From: Streptomyces albogriseolus
GTDB lineage: Bacteria > Actinomycetota > Actinomycetes > Streptomycetales > Streptomycetaceae
Direction of reading: 5' to 3'
Assembly (NCBI GenBank): GCA_014650475.1
Contig: BMVA01000001.1
Coordinates: forward strand, 186,001 to 250,000
Length of the DNA: 64,000 nucleotides
The position numbers were made by a program, and so were the translations under genes. How positions within the stretch are numbered: position 1 is the stretch's first letter; the number at the start of each line of letters is the position of its first letter. Under the pieces are notes generated by a model. It did not search any database. It had not been told where the DNA came from and saw nothing but the letters and a program-made list of their open reading frames with translations. Shown in pieces: positions 32,377 to 41,233 of this stretch.

Positions 32377-34659
32377 ATGAAATTCACCGACGGCTTCTGG
32401 CGTGTCCGCGACGGCGTCCAGATCTCGTACGCCACCGAGGTGCGAGATGTCAGCGCGGAATCGAAGCGCTTCACCAGCTATGCCTCGACGAAAAGGGTGG
32501 CGCGCCGGGGCGACACCCTGAACGCCCCGCTGGTCACGGTCGACTGCTTCTCCCCCGCCGAGGGAGTCGTCGGCGTGCGGGTCACCCATCACGCCGGGAA
32601 GCGCCGCCCGGGACCGGACTTCGCCCTGGCCGGCGAGGCCGGCGGTGCGGGCGAGGTGCGCCGGGACGGCGCGGTCACGGAGCTGGCCAGCGGCCCGCTG
32701 ACCCTGCGGCTGGACGCGGACGGCGCCTTCGGGCTCACCTTCCTCGACGCGGACGGACGGGAGCTGACCCGGGCGGGCGCCAAGAGCACGGCGTACGCCA
32801 CCACCGCCGACGGGACGCACCACGTGCTGAGCCGGCTGTCCCTCGGCGTCGGCGAGCACGTCTACGGCCTGGGCGAGCGGTTCACCCCGTTCGTCAAGAA
32901 CGGCCAGACCGTCGACGTGTGGCAGGCCGACGGCGGCACCAGCAGCGAACAGGCGTACAAGAACGTCCCGTTCTACCTGTCCTCACGCGGCTACGGCGTC
33001 TTCGTCAACCACCCCGGCGCGGTCTCGTTCGAGGTCGGATCCGAGTCCGTCGGCCAGGTGCAGTTCAGCGTCGAGGACCAGACGCTGGAGTACTACGTCA
33101 TCGCCGGCCCGACCCCGAAGGACGTCCTGGGCCGTTACACCGCCCTCACCGGCCGCCCGGCGCTGCCGCCCGCGTGGTCGTTCGGCCTGTGGCTGAGCAC
33201 CTCGTTCACCACCTCGTACGACGAGGCGACGGTGACCTCGTTCGTCGACGGCATGGCGGAGCGCGGCATCCCTCTGTCGGTGTTCCACTTCGACTGCTTC
33301 TGGATGCGCGAGTACCAGTGGTGCGACTTCCGGTGGGACCCGCAGGTGTTCCCGGACCCGGAGGGCATGCTGGCCCGGCTCAAGGACAAGGGCCTGCGGG
33401 TCAGCGTGTGGATCAACCCGTACATCGCGCAGAAGTCGCCGCTGTTCGACGAGGCGGCCGCGCTCGGGCACCTGGTGCGCCGGCCCGGCGGGGACGTGTG
33501 GCAGTGGGACCTGTGGCAGGCCGGCATGGGCCTGGTCGACTTCACCAGCCCGGACGCCCGCGCCTGGTTCCAGACCAAGCTGAAGGCGCTGCTCGACCAG
33601 GGGGTGGACTGTTTCAAGACGGACTTCGGGGAGCGCATCCCGACCGACGTCGTGTGGCACGACGGCTCGGACCCCGAGCGGATGCACAACTACTACACGC
33701 ATCTCTACAACCGCACCGTGTTCGAGCTGCTGGAGAAGGAGCGCGGGCAGGGCGAGGCGGTCGTCTTCGCCCGGTCGGCGACCGCGGGCGGCCAGCAGTA
33801 TCCGGTGCACTGGGGCGGCGACTGCTGGTCGTCCTTCGAGGCGATGGCGGAGTCGCTGCGCGGCGGTCTCTCGCTGTCGCTGAGCGGGTTCGGCTTCTGG
33901 AGTCACGACATCGGCGGGTTCGAGGGCACGCCCGACCCGGAGGTGTTCAAGCGCTGGCTGGCCTTCGGACTGCTGTCCTCGCACAGCAGGCTGCACGGCT
34001 CCACGTCGTACCGGGTCCCGTGGGAGTTCGGCGACGAGGCGGTCGACGTCGCCCGTCGGTTCACCCTGCTCAAGCACCGGCTGATGCCGTACCTGTACGG
34101 CGCGGCGGCCGAGGCGCACCGCACGGGCGTGCCGATGATGCGGCCCATGCTGCTGGAGTTCCCGCACGATCCGGCGTGCCGCCCGCTGGACCGCCAGTAC
34201 ATGCTCGGCCCCGACCTGCTGGTCGCCCCCGTGTTCAGCGCGGACGGCGATGTGGAGGTGTACGTGCCGGAGGGCACGTGGACGCATCTGCTGAGCGGCG
34301 AGCGGGTGACGGGCCCGTGCTGGCGCACCGAGCGCCACGGCTACGACAGCCTCCCGCTGTACGTCCGTGAGGGCGCGGTGCTGCCGCTGGCCGGGGACGA
34401 CTCCCGCCCGGACGGCGACTGGCTGGACGCACCGGTGCTGCTGGTGCACCCTTCAGCCGCGCCCGACTGGACGGCCGAGGTGACCGTCCCGGACACGGCG
34501 GGCCTCCCGGCGGCGACGTTCCAGGTCCGCCGGGACGGGGACGTGCTCCGGGTGACGGCTTCGGGCACGGACCGGCCGTTCACCGTGCGGGTGCCGGGCG
34601 GGGCGGAGGCTTCGGGGGTGGGTGAGGTGACGGTGGCGACGGCGGTGGCCCCGGAGTGA
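32377..34659 (+). CDS. yicI: GH31 alpha-xylosidase (YicI type)
   Basis: 760 residues, GAGGAAG before ATG 32377. It aligns with E. coli YicI even in numbering: nucleophile Asp416 in DCFKTDFGERIPTD and acid/base Asp482 in VHWGGDCWSS. The N-terminal beta-sandwich (1-250), the barrel (260-590) and the C-terminal beta domains are all present. FWMREYQWCDFRWD carries the barrel residues typical of alpha-xylosidases. There is no signal peptide, so it works on imported oligosaccharides, removing xylose from isoprimeverose-type ends. Divergent placement from the ABC operon supports a joint xyloglucan-oligosaccharide route (inference). Confidence 0.92.
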   Translation: MKFTDGFWRVRDGVQISYATEVRDVSAESKRFTSYASTKRVARRGDTLNAPLVTVDCFSPAEGVVGVRVTHHAGKRRPGPDFALAGEAGGAGEVRRDGAVTELASGPLTLRLDADGAFGLTFLDADGRELTRAGAKSTAYATTADGTHHVLSRLSLGVGEHVYGLGERFTPFVKNGQTVDVWQADGGTSSEQAYKNVPFYLSSRGYGVFVNHPGAVSFEVGSESVGQVQFSVEDQTLEYYVIAGPTPKDVLGRYTALTGRPALPPAWSFGLWLSTSFTTSYDEATVTSFVDGMAERGIPLSVFHFDCFWMREYQWCDFRWDPQVFPDPEGMLARLKDKGLRVSVWINPYIAQKSPLFDEAAALGHLVRRPGGDVWQWDLWQAGMGLVDFTSPDARAWFQTKLKALLDQGVDCFKTDFGERIPTDVVWHDGSDPERMHNYYTHLYNRTVFELLEKERGQGEAVVFARSATAGGQQYPVHWGGDCWSSFEAMAESLRGGLSLSLSGFGFWSHDIGGFEGTPDPEVFKRWLAFGLLSSHSRLHGSTSYRVPWEFGDEAVDVARRFTLLKHRLMPYLYGAAAEAHRTGVPMMRPMLLEFPHDPACRPLDRQYMLGPDLLVAPVFSADGDVEVYVPEGTWTHLLSGERVTGPCWRTERHGYDSLPLYVREGAVLPLAGDDSRPDGDWLDAPVLLVHPSAAPDWTAEVTVPDTAGLPAATFQVRRDGDVLRVTASGTDRPFTVRVPGGAEASGVGEVTVATAVAPE

Positions 34660-34822
34660 GGGTCCTGGTGCGGTGAGAGCGGGCGGCCCGGACGGGCCGG
34701 CCCGCCCCGGAGGGCGGCCACTGCACGGACGGGCCGGTCGGCGTCCCTGGGTAGGCCGTGGCCGGGCGGGTCTGTGTGACCGGAAAGGCCCTGGCGGGCC
34801 GGGGCGGGTTCGGCGGCCGGGG

Positions 34823-35884
34823 TCAGGGACCCAGGCGCTCCGCTCCGTCCTCCGGGTGGCTGCCCGGGCCGTGGCCGGGGCCCGCCAGGGGCGTCGGGGA
34901 GAGGACCTCGGGTTCCTCACCGGCCTCCAGCAGGGTGTCCGCCGCGCCCACGATCAGCGGGTCCGGCTTGCCGAGCGCCTCGTGGTCCTTGGCCGGGTAG
35001 TCGCAGCGGTCGAGGAGGCTGCGCATCGCCTCGAGCCGCCCCCGCCGCTTGTCGTTGTTCTTCACGACCGTCCACGGCGCGTGCGGGGTGTCCGTGGCGC
35101 GGAACATCTCCACCTTCGCCTTGGTGTAGTCGTCCCAGCGGTCCAGCGATTCGAGGTCCATCGGCGACAGCTTCCAGCGCCGCAGCGGGTCGACCTGGCG
35201 GATGGCGAAACGGGTGCGCTGCTCGGCCCGGGAGACGGAGAACCAGAACTTCACCAGCATGATGCCGTCGTCGGTGAGCAGCCGCTCGAACAGCGGGGTC
35301 TGCTCCAGGAACAGCCGGTACTCCTCCTCCGAGCAGAAGCCCATGACCCGCTCGACGCCGGCCCGGTTGTACCAGGAGCGGTCGAAGAAGACGATCTCGC
35401 CGCGGGCCGGGAGGTGGGCCACGTAGCGCTGGAAGTACCACTGCCCCGCCTCCCGCTCGGTCGGCTTCTCCAGGGCGACCACGCGGGCGCCGCGCGGGTT
35501 GAGGCGTTCCATGAACCGCTGGATGGTGCCGCCCTTGCCGGCCGCGTCGCGTCCCTCGCAGACGACGACCATCCGCTGGCCGGTGTCCTTCACCCACCGT
35601 TGCATCTTCAGCAGCTCGATCTGCAGGACGCGCTTCGTGCGCTCGTACTCCGACCTGCGGATCTTCCGGTCGTACGGATGGTTCTCGCGCCAGGTCTCGA
35701 TGGGGGTGCCGTCGGCGTCCAGCAGCACGGGGCGCTCCGGCCGCCGGGCGTCCACCTCCAGCCCGTGCAGCAGGTTCTCGCCCGTGGTGCGCGACTGCTC
35801 CGTTACCGCGTCCGCCTCCGCGCGGCTCTCGTGCGCGTCCGGGTGGTCACGTCCCTGTCGCTCGTCCGGGTGGTCTGCCGTCAC
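34823..35884 (-). CDS. ppk2: Polyphosphate kinase 2
   Basis: 353 residues from GTG 35884 (GGGAG seven bases upstream). The P-loop-like VVCEGRDAAGKGGTIQRF is at residues 106-123, then NPRGARVVALEKPTEREAGQWYFQRY and the lid FFDRSWYNRAGVERVMGF. DYTKAKVEMFRATD and WTVVKNNDKRRGRL complete the family pattern. PPK2 uses polyphosphate to phosphorylate nucleotides; the single-domain class I-like length fits NDP to NTP. The first 45 residues are acidic and disordered-looking. It converges with the GH31 gene across 163 GC-rich bases that can form a short CCGCCC/GGGCGG hairpin. Confidence 0.93.
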   Translation of the reverse strand: MTADHPDERQGRDHPDAHESRAEADAVTEQSRTTGENLLHGLEVDARRPERPVLLDADGTPIETWRENHPYDRKIRRSEYERTKRVLQIELLKMQRWVKDTGQRMVVVCEGRDAAGKGGTIQRFMERLNPRGARVVALEKPTEREAGQWYFQRYVAHLPARGEIVFFDRSWYNRAGVERVMGFCSEEEYRLFLEQTPLFERLLTDDGIMLVKFWFSVSRAEQRTRFAIRQVDPLRRWKLSPMDLESLDRWDDYTKAKVEMFRATDTPHAPWTVVKNNDKRRGRLEAMRSLLDRCDYPAKDHEALGKPDPLIVGAADTLLEAGEEPEVLSPTPLAGPGHGPGSHPEDGAERLGP

Positions 35885-36121
35885 GTCGTCTCCCGCCTTT
35901 CGGTCCCGTCTCACCGGGTCACCCCTTGTGCAGCGTATGCCGGAGGGGCGGGCGCGGTGATGCGGAAAGCGGGTGCCCGCAGCGGGCGCGCCGAAGCGTG
36001 GCGGGCGGTGATTCGGCGGCGGGCTCAGGGGAAGTCGGGGCGGGTCGGAAGGCGCGGCGTGCGCGGGCGGTGGTCCGCGGGCCGGGCCGCGCCGTCGCAT
36101 CCCGGCTGGAGAGGTGAGGAC

Positions 36122-36916
36122 GTGCAGATCGATCTCAGGGGCCGTACCGCGCTGGTGACGGGTTCCACCCAGGGCATCGGGGCGGCGATCGCCGCCGGGC
36201 TCGCGCGGGCGGGGGCGCGGGTCGCGGTGAACGGACGCTCCGAGGAGCGGGTGCGGGCGGGCGCTGCGGAGCTGGAACGGGAGGTACCCGGCGCCGAAGT
36301 GGTGCCGGTCGCGGCGGACGTGACCACCCAGGAGGGCGCCCTGCGGGTCGTGGAGGCGCTCCCCCAGGTGGACGTCCTGGTGAACAACCTCGGAGTCTTC
36401 GGCGCCGCCGACCCGCTGGAGATCAGCGACGACGAGTGGCGCCGCTACTTCGAGGTGAACGTCCTGGCGGCGGTGCGCCTGATCCGCCTCTTCCTGCCCG
36501 GGATGACCGAGCGCGGCTGGGGCCGGGTGCAGAACATCGCCAGCGACTCGGCGATCGTCGTCCCGGCGGAGATGATCCACTACGGCATGTCGAAGACCGC
36601 GCTGCTCGCCGTGAGCCGCGGCTTCGCCAAGCAGGCGGCGGGCACGGGCGTCACGGTGAACTCGGTCATCGCCGGTCCCACGCACACGGGCGGGGTGCGG
36701 AACTTCGTCTACGAGCTGGTGGACCGCACCCTGCCGTGGGAGGAGGCGCAGCGCGCCTTCATGCGCCGGTACCGGCCGCAGTCGCTGCTGCAGCGGCTGA
36801 TCGAGCCGGAGGAGATCGCGAACATGGTCGTGTACCTGGCCTCGGATCAGGCGTCGGCGACGACGGGTGGGGCGGTGCGGGCGGACGGCGGGTATGTGGA
36901 CTCGATCCTGCCGTGA
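36122..36916 (+). CDS. Classical short-chain dehydrogenase/reductase
   Basis: 264 residues from GTG 36122, preceded by GAGGTGAGG. The cofactor motif TGSTQGIG is at residues 13-20, followed by NNLGVFG and the catalytic set Ser in NIASDSAIVVP and Tyr-Lys in YGMSK. NGRSEERV after strand 2 suggests NADP use. Segments such as MTERGWGRVQNIAS and the C-terminal GGAVRADGGYVDSI are FabG-like. It is divergent from ppk2 across 237 bases with no recognised operator. The substrate is unknown. Confidence 0.9.
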   Translation: MQIDLRGRTALVTGSTQGIGAAIAAGLARAGARVAVNGRSEERVRAGAAELEREVPGAEVVPVAADVTTQEGALRVVEALPQVDVLVNNLGVFGAADPLEISDDEWRRYFEVNVLAAVRLIRLFLPGMTERGWGRVQNIASDSAIVVPAEMIHYGMSKTALLAVSRGFAKQAAGTGVTVNSVIAGPTHTGGVRNFVYELVDRTLPWEEAQRAFMRRYRPQSLLQRLIEPEEIANMVVYLASDQASATTGGAVRADGGYVDSILP

Positions 36917-36994
36917 AGGTGGTGACCCCGACGGGGTCGGGCCGGCACCCGCCGGGCAGGCGCCGGCGGCGGTTCGTGTGAGGCGGAAGACGTC

Positions 36995-38104
36995 CTACGT
37001 CCTGATCCGGTCGCGGATCCAGACGCCGGCGGGTTTGAGCGACCGTGTGCCGGCCCACGGGCCGTCGGCGGCGCAGGTGCCCGGGGTGAACACGGCTCCG
37101 CTGCGGTGGTCGTCGGAGAAGTTCCAGTTGACCCAGCTGATCTTCTTCCGCGCCATGAGGTCGAGGTAGCGCTGGGACATCGCGAAGTCGTCGGCGCCCT
37201 CCCCGGCGTAGTTCTGCGTGCCGAACTCGGTGACGAACACGGGGATCCGGTCGGCCGCGCGGGAGAGGGCCGCGAGGTACTCGTCGCGGTGCGAGGCGGC
37301 GTAGAAGTGGAACGTGTACATGATGTTGGAGGCGTCGACCGGGTCGTTCACGACCTCCGACTCGTCGGCGCTCTCGGACACGCCGAACGAGGACCAGGCC
37401 CGGGTGCCGACGAGGACGGGCGCGTCGGGGTCCGCGGCGCGGACGACCGGGATGATCCGCTCCGCGTACTCCTTGATGCGGGACCAGCTGACGCCGTTGG
37501 GCTCGTTGGCGATCTCGTAGAGGATGTTGACGCGGTCCTGGTGGCGGCGCGCGATGTCGGTGAAGAACCTCGTGGCGTGGTCGAGGTTGGCCATGGGGTC
37601 GCCGGGGGTCAGCATGTGCCAGTCGACGATCACGTACAGCCCGCGGTCGCTCGCCTGCCGGATCAGCCGGTCGGCGAGGGCGGTGAAGTGCGCGGGGTCG
37701 GTCTCGTAGCCGCCCTCCTGCACGTAGGTGGAGACGCGGAGGACGTCGGCCCGCCAGTCGTGGGCGAGGGCGTCGAGGGAGGCGTCGGTCAGGCATCGGG
37801 CGTACCACTGGGTGCCGTGGGTGCTCATGCCGCGGAGCTGGACGGGGACGCCGTACTGGTCGCAGAGCTGGGTGCCGCAGACCTGGAGGCGGCCGTGGGC
37901 GTCGACAGGGGTGGCTGCGCGGTGGGTGATCGGCACGTCCGCACCGTAGCCGGTGGGGCGGGCCGCGGTGGCGGGGAGGGCGGCGGTCAGGAGGAGGAGC
38001 AGGGCGCCGGCGAGGGCGCCGAGGAGGAGGGCGGGGCGGGTTCTCGGTTCCGTACGCGGTTTCGGTTTCGGGCAGGCTGATGCCGTGTGGGGGGCCGGTG
38101 TCAT
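36995..38104 (-). CDS. Secreted GH5 cellulase (endoglucanase)
   Basis: 369 residues from ATG 38104 with GGAG nine bases upstream. The long signal (KPKPRTEPRTRPALLLGALAG...) ends near TAA/RPT. The GH5 barrel begins LQVCGTQLCDQYGVPVQLRGMSTHGTQW. The acid/base is Glu201 in YEIANEPNG and the nucleophile Glu293 in VFVTEFGTQN; HMLTPGDP and FHFYAASH supply other conserved residues. No binding module is attached, unlike celB. It degrades cellulose internally. A 19-bp palindrome 28 bases upstream is its likely operator, distinct from CebR. Confidence 0.92.
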   Translation of the reverse strand: MTPAPHTASACPKPKPRTEPRTRPALLLGALAGALLLLLTAALPATAARPTGYGADVPITHRAATPVDAHGRLQVCGTQLCDQYGVPVQLRGMSTHGTQWYARCLTDASLDALAHDWRADVLRVSTYVQEGGYETDPAHFTALADRLIRQASDRGLYVIVDWHMLTPGDPMANLDHATRFFTDIARRHQDRVNILYEIANEPNGVSWSRIKEYAERIIPVVRAADPDAPVLVGTRAWSSFGVSESADESEVVNDPVDASNIMYTFHFYAASHRDEYLAALSRAADRIPVFVTEFGTQNYAGEGADDFAMSQRYLDLMARKKISWVNWNFSDDHRSGAVFTPGTCAADGPWAGTRSLKPAGVWIRDRIRT

Positions 38105-38131
38105 GTGGGGGGACTCCGTCCGGGATGGCTG

Positions 38132-38150
38132 GTTAGGAAAGTTTCCTAAC
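38132..38150. promoter_or_regulatory. 19-bp ROK-type palindrome upstream of GH5
   Basis: GTTAGGAAAGTTTCCTAAC has perfect 9-bp arms around one central base and is A/T rich compared with its surroundings. It resembles operators reported for ROK-family repressors of streptomycete chitosanase genes (from memory). It lies 28 bases before ATG 38104, where it would cover the promoter. No ROK gene is nearby. Confidence 0.65.
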
Positions 38151-38248
38151 AGGATGGAAATGCAGCCGCGACCCGATGACAAGGGGCGTGACGAAGCCTT
38201 CGTGCCGGCGGGTGCGCGCCCCCGGGGGGGTGCGTGCCGCCTCCGCGC

Positions 38249-39013
38249 TCAGCGCAGGACGAGCTGGACGAGGGCGACGGTCCCGACGGCGACGACGAGG
38301 GCGCGCAGCACGGCCGGGGGGAAGCGGCGGCCCGTCGCCGCGCCGAGCTGGCCGCCCAGCGTGGAGCCGGCGGCGATGAGGGCGACGGCCGTCCAGTCGA
38401 AGTCGGCGACGAAGAGGAAGAAGACGGCGGCGACCGTGTTGACGACGGCGACGAGGACGTTTTTGACGGCGTTGAGCCGCTGGAGCGGCTCGTCGAGGAG
38501 CAGGCCCATCAGGGAGATGTAGATGATTCCCTGTGCGGCGGCGAAGTAGCCGCCGTAGACGCTGGCGAGTGTCAGCCCGGCGAACAGCGGCCGCCCCCCG
38601 TCCTGCCGCACGGGCCGGTCCGCGGACCGGCGTTCCCGCACGGTGCGGCTGATCAGCGGCTGGAGGGCGACGAGGACGAGGGCCAGTCCGACCAGACAGG
38701 GCACGATGGTCTCGAACGCCTCGGCGGGCAGGGCGAGCAGCAGGACGGCGCCGGTGATCCCGCCGAGCGCGGAGCCGACGGCCAGCTTGCGGACGCGGCG
38801 GCCCTGCCCGGCCAGCTCACGGCGGTACCCGACGGCCCCGCTGACGGCGCCCGGCACGAGGCCGAGGGCGTTGGACACGGTGGCGGTGAGGGGTGACAGC
38901 CCGGCGGCGAGCAGCACGGGGAACGTCACGAGCGTGCCGGACCCGACCACGGCGTTCAGGGCACCGGCCCCGACCCCGGCGCCGAACACCCCGAGCATCT
39001 CGAGCGGGGTCAT
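38249..39013 (-). CDS. TSUP (TauE/SafE) family sulfite/organosulfur exporter-like permease
   Basis: 254 residues. The opening GVFGAGVGAGALNAVVGSGTLVTFPVLLAAGLSP is the TSUP glycine signature, repeated in weaker form at GLTLASVYGGYFAAAQGI. Seven or eight hydrophobic helices are visible, with a basic cytoplasmic loop RTVRERRSADRPVRQDGGR. The family moves small sulfur- or carbon-containing anions. ATG 39013 overlaps the stop of a 20-codon frame upstream, and no good ribosome site precedes it, so translation may depend on that coupling. Confidence 0.88.
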   Translation of the reverse strand: MTPLEMLGVFGAGVGAGALNAVVGSGTLVTFPVLLAAGLSPLTATVSNALGLVPGAVSGAVGYRRELAGQGRRVRKLAVGSALGGITGAVLLLALPAEAFETIVPCLVGLALVLVALQPLISRTVRERRSADRPVRQDGGRPLFAGLTLASVYGGYFAAAQGIIYISLMGLLLDEPLQRLNAVKNVLVAVVNTVAAVFFLFVADFDWTAVALIAAGSTLGGQLGAATGRRFPPAVLRALVVAVGTVALVQLVLR

Positions 39014-39072
39014 GCCACGCCCCGGACCGGCGGCGTGGGGTGGTCGGGGAAGGGGGCCGTGGAGACGCTCAT
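39010..39072 (-). CDS. Putative 20-residue leader ORF coupled to the TSUP gene
   Basis: An ATG at 39072 opens MSVSTAPFPDHPTPPVRGVA and stops with the TGA of an ATGA overlap on the TSUP start. TAGCGT lies seven bases before this ATG and could be a -10 of a leaderless transcript, but no convincing -35 is seen. It may be a translational-coupling device or chance. Confidence 0.35.
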   Translation of the reverse strand: MSVSTAPFPDHPTPPVRGVA

Positions 39073-39259
39073 GGGGGCACGCTAGCTGGCGGTCGCTTCG
39101 GCGCCCCCCGAAACGTGACCGCCGGGACGGGTCGCCTTGTCGGTGGACGGCGCGCTCCGCGGGGCCGAGGAGGAGGTCGCGCAGCCGGTGCGGTGGCCGG
39201 CGTGGTGCCGGCCACCGCTGTGCCGGACCGGACGGCATCGCGTCCGGTCGGGAGTACTG

Positions 39260-40873
39260 CTAGGCCGCGCGGTCCATCGACGGCTTGGTACGCGGCTTGC
39301 GGCGCGGAGCCCCTTCGTCGGTGCGGCGGGTGCGGCCGCCGGCGGTGCGGTCCTGGGCGGCCTGGGCGCCGCCCTTGGCCGTACCGCCCTGGCCCTGGCC
39401 CTGCCGGCCCGGCGTGCCGCGGCGGCGGCTGCGGTTGCGGGACGGGGACGAGGCGGTGCGGCGGGGCCGTTCCACGACCGGGACCGTGATGACGACCGGT
39501 ACACCGGAGGGCGTCCGCGCACCGGTGATGCGGGTCAGCTCCTCGTCGCCCGGCCGCACCTCCGTGATGCGCGGGGTGATGCCCGCCTGGGACATCAGCC
39601 GGCTGACGTCGCGCCGCTGGTCCCGTGTGACCAGGGTGATCACGCTGCCGGACTCGCCGGCGCGGGCCGTACGGCCGCCGCGGTGGAGGTAGTCCTTGGG
39701 GTCGCCCGGCGGGTCGACGTTGACGACCAGGCCGAGGTCGTCGACGTGGATGCCGCGCGCCGCGACGTTCGTCGCCACCAGCACGGTGACGTGCCCGTCC
39801 TTGAACTGGGTGAGCGTCCGCGTCCGCTGCGGCTGCGACTTGCCGCCGTGCAGGCCGGCGGCGCGCACACCGTTCTGCAGCAGGTGCTTGGTGAGGCGGT
39901 CCACCGCGTGCTTGGTGTCGAGGAACATGATGACCCGGCCGTCGCGCGCCGCGATCTCCGTGGTCGTCTGCCGCTTGTCCGCGTCGTCGAGGTGGAGCAC
40001 GTGGTGCTCCATGGTGGTCACCGCGCCCGCGGACGGGTCGACGGAGTGGACCACCGGGTCGCTGAGGTAGCGGCGGACGAGCTGGTCGACGTTGCGGTCG
40101 AGCGTGGCGGAGAAGAGCAGGCGCTGGCCGTCGGGGCGCACCTGGTCGAGCAGCCGGGTGACCTGGGGCATGAAGCCCATGTCGGTCATCTGGTCGGCCT
40201 CGTCGAGCACGGTGATCGCGACCTCGTCGAGTATGCAGTCGCCCCGGTCGACCAGGTCCTTCAGCCGTCCCGGCGTCGCGACGACGACCTCGGCGCCGGC
40301 ACGCAGCGCGGACGCCTGCTTGCCGATCGACAGCCCACCGACCACGGTGGCGACCCGCAGCCGCACGGAGCGGGCGTACGGGGTCAGCGCGTCGTTGACC
40401 TGTCCGGCGAGTTCCCGGGTGGGGACGAGGACGAGGGCGAGCGGCTTGCGGGGCTCGGCACGGCGGCCGGCCGTACGGGCGAGCAGCGGCAGGCCGAAGG
40501 CGAGGGTCTTGCCGGAGCCGGTGCGGCCACGGCCGAGCACGTCACGGCCGGCCAGGGAGTTCGGCAGCGTGGCCGCCTGGATGGGGAACGGCGCGGTGAC
40601 GCCTTCGCTGCCGAGGGTGGCCAGCATCTCGGCGGGGAGGCCGAGGTCCTCGAAGGCCTCCACCGCGGGGAGCGCGGGGGTGATCGTCTCGGGGAGGGCG
40701 AACTCCCCCGACGTCACGGTCCTGCGGCCCGAGCCGCCCTTGCCCTTGCCCTGCCCCTGTCGGGGCGCACCGCCGCGGCCGCCCGCGGCGCCGAAGCGGC
40801 GGCCGCCCTTCGGGGCGCCCTTGCCGGCGGAGCGGGTGCGGGCGGATCGATCGTTCGCACGTGCCTGTGTCAC
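39260..40873 (-). CDS. DEAD-box ATP-dependent RNA helicase
   Basis: 537 residues from GTG 40873, with AAGGAAGG seven bases upstream. A basic, Gly/Arg/Lys-rich N-tail (1-55) precedes the core. Motifs in order are Q (PFPIQAATLP), I (GRTGSGKT), Ia (PTRELAGQ), II (DEAD), III (SAT), V (ARGIHVDD) and VI (HRGGRTARAG). The C-tail is again very basic (RNRSRRRGTPGRQGQGQ). This layout fits RhlE/CsdA-like helicases that unfold RNA in cold or ribosome assembly. A long untranslated leader (40874-41130) suggests post-transcriptional control. Confidence 0.93.
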   Translation of the reverse strand: MTQARANDRSARTRSAGKGAPKGGRRFGAAGGRGGAPRQGQGKGKGGSGRRTVTSGEFALPETITPALPAVEAFEDLGLPAEMLATLGSEGVTAPFPIQAATLPNSLAGRDVLGRGRTGSGKTLAFGLPLLARTAGRRAEPRKPLALVLVPTRELAGQVNDALTPYARSVRLRVATVVGGLSIGKQASALRAGAEVVVATPGRLKDLVDRGDCILDEVAITVLDEADQMTDMGFMPQVTRLLDQVRPDGQRLLFSATLDRNVDQLVRRYLSDPVVHSVDPSAGAVTTMEHHVLHLDDADKRQTTTEIAARDGRVIMFLDTKHAVDRLTKHLLQNGVRAAGLHGGKSQPQRTRTLTQFKDGHVTVLVATNVAARGIHVDDLGLVVNVDPPGDPKDYLHRGGRTARAGESGSVITLVTRDQRRDVSRLMSQAGITPRITEVRPGDEELTRITGARTPSGVPVVITVPVVERPRRTASSPSRNRSRRRGTPGRQGQGQGGTAKGGAQAAQDRTAGGRTRRTDEGAPRRKPRTKPSMDRAA

Positions 40874-41233
40874 GGAGAACCTTCCTTGATGTGGCGCGTC
40901 TCAAGGAATGTCCGCCGCAGTGGGACGCGGGGAATTGCAAGAACGAGCCTGGGTGAATGGGGCCGCGGAGGCGGTACCGCCCGGTGAGGGCACGACCCAT
41001 GAGAAGCAGCGACGGGAGTGTGCACCTCTCCGTGTGATCCGTGTGAGATCTTGCTGCGCAGCAGGCGCCGGTGCCGGCGCGGTGCCGGTCCCTCCGACCC
41101 CGCGGGTCGATGACCGCACGACTACAACAGAGATCGACAGTAGCACGGCGATCGCCCGCGCACTGTGACGGGTGTCGCCAGCCCCCCTCCCCCGGGCTGG
41201 AAATCGCCGCCCGCGCCAGGGAAGATCCGGTGC
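40874..41233 (-). other. Long 5' leader region of the DEAD-box gene
   Basis: 360 bases separate the helicase GTG from the divergent HAD-like gene, with no supported gene. TACTGT at 41142-41137 (minus strand) may be a -10, giving a leader of about 257 bases. It contains GGGCGGTACCGCC-like and CGCGGGGTCGG-rich segments able to fold. Helicase and cold-shock genes often carry structured leaders. Confidence 0.4.

Noticed and set aside
34660-34822. GGACGGGCCGG repeated sequence between the GH31 and PPK2 genes as a mobile repeat
   Set aside because: Only two short imperfect copies and a six-pair hairpin; ordinary GC-rich intergenic DNA.
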